From NCBI GenBank assembly GCA_003151955.1, contig PLZB01000061.1, positions 1 through 64,000 of the forward strand: DNA of 64,000 bases. The letters run 5' to 3'. Origin of the DNA: Acidimicrobiaceae bacterium (GTDB taxonomy: Bacteria > Actinomycetota > Acidimicrobiia > Acidimicrobiales > UBA8190). Below are positions 1 through 8,405 of this stretch, piece after piece (position 1 is the stretch's first letter; every line of letters begins with the position of its first letter). Below the pieces are notes generated by a model. The model was not told the origin of the DNA. It did no database searches and was given only the letters and a program-made list of their open reading frames with translations. Position numbers and translations under genes: made by a program.

Positions 1-896
1 TTGATGGTCATGTCGGCGTGGAGATAGGGCTGGGTGGATCTGATGTCGGCGTGGCCGAGCCAGAGGGCGATCACCGATGTGTCCACGCCGGCCTGCAGGA
101 GCGACATGGCGCAGCTGTGGCGAAGGACGTGGGGGTGGACTCGTTCAGGGCGGATCGAGGGGCATCGGGCTGAGGCGGTGGTGGCGTGCTTCCGGACGAG
201 GCGTTCGATGGCGTCGCGGCTGAGTCGTCGCCCGGTGCGGGTCGGGAACACCGGTTCGTCGCGGCGGCCGGCTCGTTCGCTCAGCCAGACGCCGAGGACG
301 GCCTCGGTGGGTGTGGTCAGTGGGACAGCGCGGTGTTTTCGACCTTTGCCTTCGCAGCGGACGTTGGCGCCGGCGCCGAGGTCGACGTCGGCGCAGTTCA
401 GGCCGATGAGCTCTGAGACGCGGAGCCCGGTCTGCACGCCGACGAGAAGCAGTGCCCTGTCACGGCGGCCTTCCCATCGGGTCCGGTCGGGAGCGTCGAT
501 GAGGGCGTCGATTTCGGGTGCGGTGAGGAACGCGACGATCGGTTTGTCGAACCGCTTCGGTGGGATGGCAAGGACCCGTTGGATGAGGGCGGCATGTTCG
601 GGATGTCGGAGGGACGCGTAGATGAACAGCGACCGGATCGCGGTGAGTCGGAGGTTCCGGGTCCGGGGTCCGTTGTGGCGTTCGGCTTCGAGGTGATCCA
701 GGAAGGCGCAGATCATCTCGGTGTCGAGGTCCTCCCATCTCAGGGTGCTCGGGGTCTTGCCGGTCCGGTGGTGCACGAAGACGACGAGCAGGGTGAGCGT
801 GTCCCGATAGGAGGTGATGGTGCGGGGGCTGGCTTGGCGCTGGCTGGCCAGACGGTCGATGAAGAAGCTCTCCAGGGTCGGAGCGACGAGGCTCAT
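1..896 (-). CDS. Tyrosine recombinase, third gene of a RIT trio (partial)
   Basis: Site-specific tyrosine recombinase, open at the window edge; about 298 residues are visible and no stop is reached. It starts with ATG at 896, and that ATG overlaps the TGA of the preceding recombinase by 4 nt. The N-terminal part fits a SAM-like core-binding domain (ITSYRDTLTLL). The catalytic set is present in order: Arg in TGLRVSEL, Lys in GKGRKHR, H-x-x-R in HVLRHS, His in LGHADIRS and Tyr in QPYLHAD. It is translationally coupled to two other recombinases of the same fold, the hallmark of recombinase-in-trio elements. Strand exchange presumably acts on the inverted repeats near 3080-3217. The reading frame is intact, so the trio may still be active. 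Confidence 0.9.
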   Translation of the reverse strand, partial: MSLVAPTLESFFIDRLASQRQASPRTITSYRDTLTLLVVFVHHRTGKTPSTLRWEDLDTEMICAFLDHLEAERHNGPRTRNLRLTAIRSLFIYASLRHPEHAALIQRVLAIPPKRFDKPIVAFLTAPEIDALIDAPDRTRWEGRRDRALLLVGVQTGLRVSELIGLNCADVDLGAGANVRCEGKGRKHRAVPLTTPTEAVLGVWLSERAGRRDEPVFPTRTGRRLSRDAIERLVRKHATTASARCPSIRPERVHPHVLRHSCAMSLLQAGVDTSVIALWLGHADIRSTQPYLHADMTI

Positions 897-1822
897 CGGG
901 AGATCACCCCTTGTGAAAGCTCCAGGCGACCGGCGGCGAGAGCCAACAGTTCCGGCGCCGCGGACAGATACCAGTAGGTCGAACGTGGGTCGCGGTGACC
1001 GAGGTAGGTCGACAGCCGCGGGAGACGAACCTCGACGTTCTCCCCGGCCCGATACCAGCCGAGCAACGTCCGCACCGCGAAGGTGTGGCGCAGATCGTGG
1101 ATACGTGGCCGAGTGGCCGATTCCGCTCCGATGGCGGTGGCGGTGCGCAGACGCCCGAAGACTTGTTCGACGACGGGGTAGATCAGCCTGTTGCCTCGGA
1201 CGGAGACGAAGACGCTCGCCGTGGCGGGCCGGGGGCAGAGCCGGTCTCGTATGTCGGAGTAGGAGTCCAGCGCGGCCAACGTGGACGGCTGCACCGGCAC
1301 CTGGCGGGACTTCCCGAATTTCGACTCGCGGATCTGGAGCACACCTTCGGTCCAGTCGATGTCGGACCGGTCCAGTCGGAGAGCCTCGCCGACCCGCATG
1401 CCCGTGGCGGCCAGCAGTCCGAGCACGGTCTCGTGAGTGGCGGCCGGCAACCGCCAGCGGATCATCCGGGCCTCGGCCATGAGCGCGTCGATGTCGGCGG
1501 GGCTGTAGATGAACGGAGGACGCCAGCGTTGACGGCTCGGGATCAGCCCGAGGGGTGGGACCTCGGTGCGAGGATCGAGACCGGCCATATGGCGGGCGAA
1601 GCCACGGACGATCGTCATCCGTGTCGACCAAACATTGGTCGACGGGCTCACCTCGGGTTGCTGGGCCCAGGCCAGGGCGGCCTCGATGGTGACCGTCGGC
1701 GCGCCGATGCCGTCCAAGTATTCGACGAAGCGGGGCAGGAGCCGGTGCGCCTCGGCCAGATCGTGCCCGAGCGAGCGCCGCAGGGCCAGGTAGTTCTCGG
1801 CTGTTTCGGAGAGGGCGCTCAT
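893..1822 (-). CDS. Tyrosine recombinase, second gene of a RIT trio
   Basis: A 309-residue tyrosine recombinase. The open frame extends further upstream, but the chosen ATG at 1822 overlaps the previous gene's TGA (ATGA), and the sequence before it is only a shadow of that gene. Catalytic residues are all present: Arg in ATGMRVGEAL, Lys in SKFGKSRQVP, H-x-x-R in HDLRHTF, His in YLGHRDP and the nucleophile Tyr in STYWYLSAA. An N-terminal core-binding domain (residues about 5-100) precedes the catalytic domain. The gene lies between the first and third recombinases, with 4-nt overlaps at both ends, so the three are made from one message in fixed ratio. Confidence 0.93.
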   Translation of the reverse strand: MSALSETAENYLALRRSLGHDLAEAHRLLPRFVEYLDGIGAPTVTIEAALAWAQQPEVSPSTNVWSTRMTIVRGFARHMAGLDPRTEVPPLGLIPSRQRWRPPFIYSPADIDALMAEARMIRWRLPAATHETVLGLLAATGMRVGEALRLDRSDIDWTEGVLQIRESKFGKSRQVPVQPSTLAALDSYSDIRDRLCPRPATASVFVSVRGNRLIYPVVEQVFGRLRTATAIGAESATRPRIHDLRHTFAVRTLLGWYRAGENVEVRLPRLSTYLGHRDPRSTYWYLSAAPELLALAAGRLELSQGVISR

Positions 1823-3018
1823 TGCGCCGCTCCCGGCCACGGCTGGGCGACATCTCGGAGGGACCCGAGGTCGACCTTCGCGTAGACGGCTGTCGTGGCC
1901 AGATCCCGATGGCGGAGAACCTGGCTGACCTCGACGAGCGTGGCTCCCTGACGCAGCAGTTCGGTGGCCAGCGCATGGCGAAGCCGGTGCGCTCCGACGC
2001 CGGGTATCCCTACTCGCTGGCAGGCCCGCCTCGTGACGTCGCTGACCAGATCGGGCCGGATGGCCCGCATCGGAGCTTTCCCAGCCAGGAACACTTGACG
2101 GATGGAGGTAGCCGGCCGAAACCCGCAGAGATAGGCCGTGAGTGCCTCGCCGACATCGTTCGGCAACGGCAGACGGTCCTGGCGGCGAGCCTTGCCACGC
2201 ACGGCGATCTCCCCGGCGCGCCAATCGATGTCACCCAGCTCGAGTCGTGCCACCTCGATCGAGCGGAGACCGAGACGAGCGACCAGCGTCAAGATCGCGA
2301 AGTCCCGAGCGCCTCCCGGTGTGCTCCGGTCGCAGCCATCGAGCAGACGCTGCACGTCGCTGGCAGCGATCCCGACAGGAACCCGGGTGTCGCGCCAACC
2401 AGCGACCGGCGGCACCGCCGTCGCCAACGCCACCGGCGTGACGCCGGTCAGATACAAGAACCGCAGCAGCGACCGCAGCTCCGCCACGCGTCCCTTCGCC
2501 GAGTCGACCTGGAGCCGGCCGCACTCCCGCACGAGAAATCCGACCACGTCGACGGCAGAGAGATCGTCGACGAATCGGTCCCGAACGGCTTCACCCTCCT
2601 GGAGGAACCGACGGGCCAGCTTCTCGTATCGCAGCACGGTGGCTGCAGCCAGCCCGCGGTCGAGGACCAGCCACTTCTTGTAACGGTCCACAAGGTCGTC
2701 GACCGGCGTCAAAGGTGCCGCCGTCTCGGGCAAGAGCACACCCTCGCTCCTCAGGAACTCCAGAAGAGACCCGAAGCTGCGGACGCTCGGCACGCGGCGA
2801 CGTCCAGCAGCCTGACGAGCGCAGATGAACCCTCCGATCACATCCTTGGTGAGCTCCGAGGCTTCGATCCCCTCGCTCTCCATCCACAGGCCGAGCTGGC
2901 CTACCTGCTTCAACACCCCTCTCACGGTTCCCGGTGAGTAGCCCAACTCCAACAACCGAACCTCGAACCGCCCGATGAACGGCTTCATCCGCCCGGGCTT
3001 CCTTCTGGTCCCTGACAT
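1819..3018 (-). CDS. Tyrosine recombinase, first gene of a RIT trio
   Basis: A 399-residue tyrosine recombinase, the largest of the three and the first in the transcript. Residues about 10-200 hold a core-binding domain with an unusually long N-terminal part. The catalytic half shows Arg in LGLRSIEVARL, Lys in GKARRQDR, H-x-x-R in HRLRHAL, His in LRHRDLA and Tyr in TAVYAKVD. The start ATG at 3018 lies about 60 bp from the first of the CTATGCCGAC repeats, so promoter and recombination sites share this short upstream region. The order large-small-small with overlapping genes agrees with described RIT elements. Confidence 0.92.
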   Translation of the reverse strand: MSGTRRKPGRMKPFIGRFEVRLLELGYSPGTVRGVLKQVGQLGLWMESEGIEASELTKDVIGGFICARQAAGRRRVPSVRSFGSLLEFLRSEGVLLPETAAPLTPVDDLVDRYKKWLVLDRGLAAATVLRYEKLARRFLQEGEAVRDRFVDDLSAVDVVGFLVRECGRLQVDSAKGRVAELRSLLRFLYLTGVTPVALATAVPPVAGWRDTRVPVGIAASDVQRLLDGCDRSTPGGARDFAILTLVARLGLRSIEVARLELGDIDWRAGEIAVRGKARRQDRLPLPNDVGEALTAYLCGFRPATSIRQVFLAGKAPMRAIRPDLVSDVTRRACQRVGIPGVGAHRLRHALATELLRQGATLVEVSQVLRHRDLATTAVYAKVDLGSLRDVAQPWPGAAQ

Positions 3019-3078
3019 GGCATCGCCTCCCTACCGGAGCACGACGCTCCGATGGGTCAGCAGGCTTCACCCCGCCCC

Positions 3079-3217
3079 GGAACTATGCCGACCCTGCCGT
3101 CGCTGTCCAGGGCCAGAAGCCCTCCGCCGTCAGGCTGCGACGTTCTCGATCGTCGCCGTGTCGGCATAGTTCCCGGGTCGGCATAGGTCGATCTATGCCG
3201 ATGTCGGCATAGATCGA
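3079..3217. repeat. Inverted-repeat cluster at the right end of the RIT element
   Basis: Five copies of a 10-bp core CTATGCCGAC lie in 140 bp: forward at 3083-3092 and 3193-3202 (last base differs), reverse at 3160-3169, 3177-3186 and 3203-3212. Two larger palindromes are built from them. One has 14-bp arms at 3079-3092 and 3160-3173. The other is a near-continuous palindrome with 14-bp arms at 3188-3201 and 3204-3217 separated by TG. Position, symmetry and repeat number suggest binding and crossover sites for the three recombinases, and the last palindrome probably marks the element end. The interpretation is inferred; the repeats are read directly. Confidence 0.75.
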
Positions 3218-3587
3218 TGAGGCCCGTCACGTGGCCTTCGGCGTCCTGGCCCTCTCGGGGTTCACGGCCGAGCTCTCCTCGGCCGAGCTCCGGGACCGGG
3301 AGGACTTCGTCATCGAGGCGGCCAGCCTGATGCGGGACCGGTTCCTCCTCGACGACGTCTGGGAGCGGATGGGGATCGACGTGGCCGAGGGAAAGGCCTT
3401 CGTCCTCTCCAACCCGATCATGGAGGCCTTCCGGATGATCCTCTTCTCGAAGATCGTCCCCAACTTGAACAAGCTGGGCCTGCTCACCCCGAGGGTCCGG
3501 GATCACTTCGAGCAGCTCGGGGTCCTCCACTACACCGACGCCCCCGACTCGGCCACCAGCTTCGACCCCGACCTCCTGGCCGACTGA
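3213..3587 (+). pseudogene. Ferritin-like diiron protein, 3' fragment cut by the RIT element
   Basis: The open frame gives about 124 codons with a GTG at 3231, but in-frame codons reach back to 3213 and read I-D-E-A-R-H-V-A-F-G, where a TAG (3210-3212, inside the RIT repeat) ends them. E-A-R-H is the second E-x-x-H iron-ligand motif of ferritin-like/AurF-type diiron oxygenases. The remaining sequence (RDREDFVIEA, MRDRFLLDDVWERMGI, LNKLGLLTPRVRDHF) matches the C-terminal part of that family. The first helices and the first ligand pair are missing and should lie left of the window. The fragment cannot form a diiron site alone. The family call is from motif memory; the truncation is seen directly. 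Confidence 0.72.
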
Positions 3588-3602
3588 GACCCCCCCCCGG
3601 AC

Positions 3603-4769
3603 TCAGCCGGGTCCGGCCCCGGGATCGTCCAGGCCGGCCAGGTCCGCCTCGGCGTTGTCGACATCGGCGACGACGATCCGGGCCGCCAGCTCGACCTCGC
3701 CCTCGGCCCGATCGGCCACCAGGATGTCGAGATCCCAGCACCAGGTCCGCTGCTCCCCGTCCGCCGCCACCCAGCTGACCCAGAGCCAGGGGTCGAGGTC
3801 GTCGGGCCCGATGGGGCCGAGGTCGACCCGGACCGCCCGGCCCAACGTCCGGAAAGCCCCCTCCACCAGCGAGGAGAGCCAGCTGGCCCGGTCGTCCCGC
3901 CAGCGGCGCCAGCGGGGGTCGCAATGGTCGATGGCCTCCTGGACCAGCACCGGGTCCCCACTCCAGACGGCCCGGAGCCGCCGGAGGGCGGGAAGGAGGC
4001 CCGGGTCCCCGCTGTGGGCCGCGGCCCGGATGAGGTCCAGGTCGACCTCCCGACCGGTCAGGGCCTCCCGGAGGGGCTCGACGGCCCGGGGGTCGCCCCG
4101 GCGGGCCAGACCGACGATGGCCTCGTGGCGGGCTCCCCGGTCGACGTCGGTGAGGCGGTCGGCCAGGGCGGCCCGGATCTCGGGGGTGTCCAGATCGAGC
4201 TGGTGGCCCAGGCTGAACAGGGCCCAGTCCCGGACGGCGCCGTCGGGATCCCCGCAGAGCCGGAGGAGGGCGCTTCCCACCCGGGGGTCGGGCGGATCCC
4301 CGGCCGCCCCCGGGAGGGCGATGGCCACCTCGAGCCGGACCCGGGCCTCGCCGTGTCCGGCCATGGCCAGGAGGGGGTCGAGGGCGGCCGGGTGCCAGAG
4401 CATCCCCAGGGCGGCGGCCAGGGCCACGCTCACCTCGGGGTGGCTCTCCCCGGGGAGGGCGGCGGCCAGGGCGGGGGCCACCTCGGGCACCCGCTCGGGA
4501 CGACCGGCCGCGGCCAGGCCCAGGACGTAGGCCGCAGCGGCCCGACCCCCGGCCGCCTTCCCCCCCAGTCGGGCCCGGGCCTCGACCAGGACCTCGGGGT
4601 AGGTGGCCTCCACCAGGGTGGCCAGCTCCACCTCGACCTGCTCCTCCTCGCTCGAGAGCCCCCGCCGGCCCCAGGGCCGGACCTCGAGGACCCGGGCGAA
4701 GACATTGCGCCGCTCGACCCGGTCGGGCCGGTCCTGGCGGTCCTCCGTCATGAATTCCCCGATCGCCAC
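3603..4769 (-). CDS. HEAT-repeat protein
   Basis: A 388-residue protein (382 if the second ATG, at 4751, is used). Residues about 45-280 are tandem two-helix repeats of roughly 30 residues rich in Ala and Leu, with phrases such as [34 protein letters not shown] and [20 protein letters not shown], typical of HEAT/PBS-lyase-type repeats. A non-repeat C-terminal domain (about 285-388) contains [13 protein letters not shown] and LDILVADRA and may be a separate alpha/beta fold. There is no signal peptide or membrane segment. The family usually acts as a protein-interaction scaffold; no specific partner is evident. It is divergent from the aldo/keto reductase gene, with about 110 bp between them. 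Confidence 0.7.
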   Translation of the reverse strand: MAIGEFMTEDRQDRPDRVERRNVFARVLEVRPWGRRGLSSEEEQVEVELATLVEATYPEVLVEARARLGGKAAGGRAAAAYVLGLAAAGRPERVPEVAPALAAALPGESHPEVSVALAAALGMLWHPAALDPLLAMAGHGEARVRLEVAIALPGAAGDPPDPRVGSALLRLCGDPDGAVRDWALFSLGHQLDLDTPEIRAALADRLTDVDRGARHEAIVGLARRGDPRAVEPLREALTGREVDLDLIRAAAHSGDPGLLPALRRLRAVWSGDPVLVQEAIDHCDPRWRRWRDDRASWLSSLVEGAFRTLGRAVRVDLGPIGPDDLDPWLWVSWVAADGEQRTWCWDLDILVADRAEGEVELAARIVVADVDNAEADLAGLDDPGAGPG

Positions 4770-4877
4770 CGCTGCACGCTACCGGCTGGGCCGGCCCGGA
4801 TCGGGGACGGCCCGGACGGTTCCCGGCCCGGGCCCGTAGGCTCGGCAGTGCACCGACCGGACGACCGAGGAGTGACG

Positions 4878-5849
4878 ATGGAGATGGAGTACCGACGGCT
4901 GGGACGCAGCGGCCTCCAGGTGAGCCTGCTCTCCTTCGGCTCCTGGGTCACCTTCGGGGACCAGCTCGACGTGGGCCTGGCCGCCGACTGCCTGGCCGCG
5001 GCCCGGGACGCCGGGGTGAACTTCTTCGACAACGCCGAGGGCTACGGCGGGGGGGAGTCGGAGCGGATCATGGGCCGGGCCTTCGACCAGCTGGGCTGGC
5101 CCCGCCACAGCTACGTTGTCTCGACCAAGCTCTACTGGGGCCTCCACGAGTCGGTGAACATGCGGAACACCCTCAACCGGAAGTACCTCCGCCACGCCAT
5201 CGAGGGTTCCCTGGAGCGGTTCGGACTCGACTTCGTCGACCTCGTCTTCTGCCACCGCTCCGACCCCGACACCCCCCTGGAGGAGACGGTCTGGGCCATG
5301 TCCGACATGGTCTCCTCCGGCCAGGCCCTCTACTGGGGGACCTCGGAGTGGTCGGCCGACGACATCCGCTCGGCCTGGGACATCGCGGAGCGGCACCACC
5401 TCCACAAGCCGGTGATGGAGCAGCCCCAGTACAACATCCTCTGGCGGAAGAAGGTCGAGAAGGAGTTCACCCGCCTCTACGAGGACATCGGCCTGGGCCT
5501 CACCACCTGGAGCCCCCTCGCCTCCGGCCTCCTCACCGGCAAGTACCTCGACGGGGTCCCCGAGGGGAGCCGGGCCGCCCTGGCCGGCTACGAGTGGCTC
5601 CGGGGGACCCTCACAGACGAGAAGCGCAACACCAAGGTCCGGGCCCTGAAGGAGGTGGCCGACTCCCTGGGCTGCACCCTGGCCCAGCTGGCCATCGCCT
5701 GGTGCGCCCACAACCCCCGGGTCTCCAGCGTGATCACCGGGGCCAGCCGACCCGAGCAGGTCACCGAGAACATGGCCGCCCTCGACGTCATCGGCCTCCT
5801 CGACGAGAAGGTCCTGGAGAAGATCGACACCATCACCTACTTCTCCTAA
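4878..5849 (+). CDS. Aldo/keto reductase, Kv-beta-like subfamily
   Basis: A 323-residue NADPH-dependent aldo/keto reductase. The start ATG at 4878 follows GAGGAG by five bases; a second in-frame ATG at 4884 is too far from it. The (beta/alpha)8 barrel signatures are clear: [12 protein letters not shown] at the start, the catalytic tetrad Asp51 and Tyr56 (FFDNAEGYG), Lys84 (STKLYWG) and His126 (FCHRSDP), and a C-terminal cofactor-binding stretch [14 protein letters not shown]. The GSWVTFG and YWGTSEW phrases place it with the potassium-channel beta-subunit/YghZ-like group. Its physiological substrate cannot be read from context; neighbours are unrelated single genes. Confidence 0.92.
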   Translation: MEMEYRRLGRSGLQVSLLSFGSWVTFGDQLDVGLAADCLAAARDAGVNFFDNAEGYGGGESERIMGRAFDQLGWPRHSYVVSTKLYWGLHESVNMRNTLNRKYLRHAIEGSLERFGLDFVDLVFCHRSDPDTPLEETVWAMSDMVSSGQALYWGTSEWSADDIRSAWDIAERHHLHKPVMEQPQYNILWRKKVEKEFTRLYEDIGLGLTTWSPLASGLLTGKYLDGVPEGSRAALAGYEWLRGTLTDEKRNTKVRALKEVADSLGCTLAQLAIAWCAHNPRVSSVITGASRPEQVTENMAALDVIGLLDEKVLEKIDTITYFS

Positions 5850-5890
5850 AGGGAGGCCCCGGCCGCCTCAGACCCTCGAGAGGCCCGGGA

Positions 5891-6646
5891 TCAGGCCGAC
5901 AACTCCCCCCGGAGCACCTCGACCGCCCCGGTGAGCCCGAGATCGGCGGCCAGGCCCTCGAACGATCCGTGGGCGCCCCGGACCCCGGCCAGGAAGCCGA
6001 CCATCGACTCGGGGTCGACCGAGAGGATCACGGGCTCGTAGTGGGCCAGGACGTCGGGGTTGTCGGGATAGTCGAGCCGGAGGGTCTCGAGGAACCGGAC
6101 CATCCCGGGCCGGCTCAGGGCGTAGTCGGCCACGATGAGCTCGTCGGGAACCCCGAGGAAGCCGAGGATGACGGCGGAGAGGATCCCGGTCCGGTCCTTC
6201 CCGATGGAGCAGTGGTAGACGGCGGGGAGCCCGCCCACGCCGGCCAGGAGCTCCACGACGGTGGCGACGGTCCCACCCCCGGCCGCCAGCATGCCGAGGT
6301 AGCGGTCGCTCACGAAGGCCGGGTCCTCCCAGTGGGCGGAATCCTCCGAGCCGGGGAGGACGTCGGTGAGGGGAAGATGGTGGTACCGGGCCCCGCCCAG
6401 GCCGTCGGGGAAGCTCCCCCGGCTCTCCGTCTCGATGACCGTCCGGAGGTCGATGACGGTGGCGAGGCCCAGCTCGGCCAGGAGGGCCCGGTCCTCCTCC
6501 CCCAGCCGGGAGAGCCCGTCGGAGCGGAAGAGCCGGCGCCAGCGGGTGGTCCGGCCGTCGGCGGTGGGGTACCCCCCGAGGTCCCGGAAGTTGACGCAGC
6601 CGGCCAGGGGGAGGAGCCGGTCCGGCTCGGAGGGGAGGGTGGTCAC
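5891..6646 (-). CDS. Tyrosine/lipid phosphatase of the MptpB type
   Basis: A 251-residue protein-tyrosine phosphatase. The N-terminal part reads NFRDLGGYPTADGRTTRWRR and LFRSDGLSRL, typical of the family that includes mycobacterial PtpB and other bacterial dual-specificity/phosphoinositide phosphatases. The P-loop HCSIGKDRTG gives the nucleophile Cys146 and Arg152; the Lys in the loop is typical of the dual- or triple-specificity subgroup. There is no signal peptide, so it may act in the cytosol or be exported by another route. The start ATG at 6646 gives the canonical N-terminus. It is convergent with the aldo/keto reductase and divergent from the TauE gene. Confidence 0.9.
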   Translation of the reverse strand: MTTLPSEPDRLLPLAGCVNFRDLGGYPTADGRTTRWRRLFRSDGLSRLGEEDRALLAELGLATVIDLRTVIETESRGSFPDGLGGARYHHLPLTDVLPGSEDSAHWEDPAFVSDRYLGMLAAGGGTVATVVELLAGVGGLPAVYHCSIGKDRTGILSAVILGFLGVPDELIVADYALSRPGMVRFLETLRLDYPDNPDVLAHYEPVILSVDPESMVGFLAGVRGAHGSFEGLAADLGLTGAVEVLRGELSA

Positions 6647-6717
6647 CGGCCCATGGTATTGACCGCCGGGACGACCGCACGTTGAGGTGGCGGGCTCCCA
6701 GGCTGTAGACCCTCTTC

Positions 6718-7476
6718 ATGTCCCTCCTCGCCGTCCTGGCCGTGGTGGCCGCCGGCCTCGGGGCGGGAACCATCAACGCCGTGGTCGGCTCGGGCTCGTT
6801 CATCACCTTCCCCACCCTGGTCGGGGTGGGCTTCGCCCCCGTCCTGGCCAACGTCTCGAACACCGTCGGCCTCGTCCCCGGGTCCCTGAGCGCCGTCGTC
6901 GCCTACCGGAAGGAGCTCGAAGGCCAGCGGGGTCGGGTCCTCCGGATCGGGGGGGCCTCGGTGGCCGGGGGCCTGCTCGGGGGCGTCCTCCTCCTGTCCC
7001 TCCCCGGAACCGTCTTCGAGCGGGCCGTCCCCGTCCTCATCCTGGTCGCCTGCGGGCTCATGGTGGCCCAGCCCCGGATCACGGCCTGGTTGAAGTCCCG
7101 GGGGGACCGCCACCCCCACGGGGGGATCGGCCTCCTGGCCGCCGTCTTCGCCACCGGTGTCTACGGCGGCTACTTCGGGGCCGCCCAGGGCGTCATCCTC
7201 ATGGCGCTGCTGGCCATCTCCATCGAGGAGGACCTCCAGCGACTGAACGCCGTCAAGAACGTCCTGGCCCTTCTGGCCAACGGGGCGGCCGCCGTCCTCT
7301 TCATCGCCGCCACCCACATCAATTGGGAAGCGGCCGGCCTGGTGGCGGCCGGCTCAGTCGTGGGTGGCCAGGTCGGGGGGATCCTGGGTCGGAAGATCCC
7401 CCAGCGGGTCCTCCGGGTGGTGGTGGTGGGGGTAGGCCTGGCCGTGGCCGGGGTCCTCTTCGTCAGGTACTGGTGA
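6718..7476 (+). CDS. TauE/SafE-family membrane exporter
   Basis: A 252-residue integral membrane protein with about eight hydrophobic helices in two inverted halves. The first half opens with GAGTINAVVGSGSFITFP and the second has the matching TGVYGGYFGAAQGVIL, the two pseudo-repeat signatures of the TauE/SafE (DUF81) family. Members export sulfite, sulfoacetate or related small organic anions, but the substrate here cannot be inferred because no sulfur-metabolism gene is adjacent. The ATG at 6718 begins directly with the first membrane helix. Confidence 0.88.
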   Translation: MSLLAVLAVVAAGLGAGTINAVVGSGSFITFPTLVGVGFAPVLANVSNTVGLVPGSLSAVVAYRKELEGQRGRVLRIGGASVAGGLLGGVLLLSLPGTVFERAVPVLILVACGLMVAQPRITAWLKSRGDRHPHGGIGLLAAVFATGVYGGYFGAAQGVILMALLAISIEEDLQRLNAVKNVLALLANGAAAVLFIAATHINWEAAGLVAAGSVVGGQVGGILGRKIPQRVLRVVVVGVGLAVAGVLFVRYW

Positions 7477-7482
7477 CCGACG

Positions 7483-8400
7483 TCACGGGCGCCCTTCCCG
7501 GACCCACTCGGCCAGCAGTGGGTCCACCACCGTCCAGGGCCCGTCACCACGGACGATGACCCCCTGTCCCGCCAGTCCGTCCAGCACGGCGGAGACAGCT
7601 CCCCCCCGGGACCCTGCGTTCCCCGTCGGTAGGGACCCTCACCGGAGGCGACGGCAACCAGGGCCAGTCGCTCGCCCGACGTCAGCTCCGACCATGACGC
7701 CCGGAGCTCGTCGACGACGTCTCCCATCAGGGTGGTCCGGGCTGTCTCCCATTCCTCGAGCCCCGCCCGACCTCGGGTGGCGTCCCAAAGTGCATGAGCC
7801 GCAGCCATGGCCCGCTGGGGATGCCCGACGACGAGGTCAAGCAGACCGTCGAGTGCCTCCGAGGTGATCTCCTTCCCCGTCTGTTCGAAACGACTTGCGA
7901 TGTAGTCGGTGAGGTCGACCGGATCGAGCGGATGGAGATGAACGGGCTGGGTCTGGCCGAAGAACGCACGCTTGCGGTCGGCGAAGAGCACCTCCATCAT
8001 GCGTACCTTCGAGCCGGCAAAGACGTAGCTGGCCGCGTCGGCATGATGCTGGATCTCGCTGCGGACGACGGCGTCCGCCTGCCCTCCGACCTCGTCGAGC
8101 TCCTGGAACTCGTCGAAGACGACATGGACCCCGAGGCCGGTCTTCTCGTGAACCTTCACCGGAAGGGCCAGACGATCGACAAGGGCCTCACGGGCCCGCC
8201 AAGCCAGATCGATCGACCCGGAGACCGGGATCGGACCGCCGCCCAGGGTGAAGGGCGGCTGAAGCGTGCGACGCAATCCCGTGAACCACCTGGCCACCGC
8301 AACGGTCAGGGCGGTGGAGTAGGCCCGCTCGATCCGTCCGGCCAGATCCTCGAGCGTTCTAGGAACGAGAGCCAGAGCACCATCTTCCGAAAGAGTGGGC
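7483..8400 (-). pseudogene. AAA-family ATPase remnant, 5'-truncated and frameshifted
   Basis: Coding sequence runs from about 8400 down to a TGA at 7483-7485 but is damaged twice. The readable part has a Walker B (VVFDEFQEL), a sensor region (YVFAGSK) and a lid domain (LTDYIASRFEQTGKEI, VGHPQRAMAAAHALW), matching archaeal-type AAA ATPases. No Walker A is found: upstream codons run to the stop of the ABC transporter gene without a start codon, so the P-loop half is gone. At the seven-C run near 7605-7615 the frame must shift by one to give the proper winged-helix end (GAVSAVLDGLAGQGVIV, then DPLLAEWVREGRP). It is a decaying gene, or one frameshift is a sequencing error on top of a real truncation. 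Confidence 0.75.
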
Positions 8401-8405
8401 GAGCC

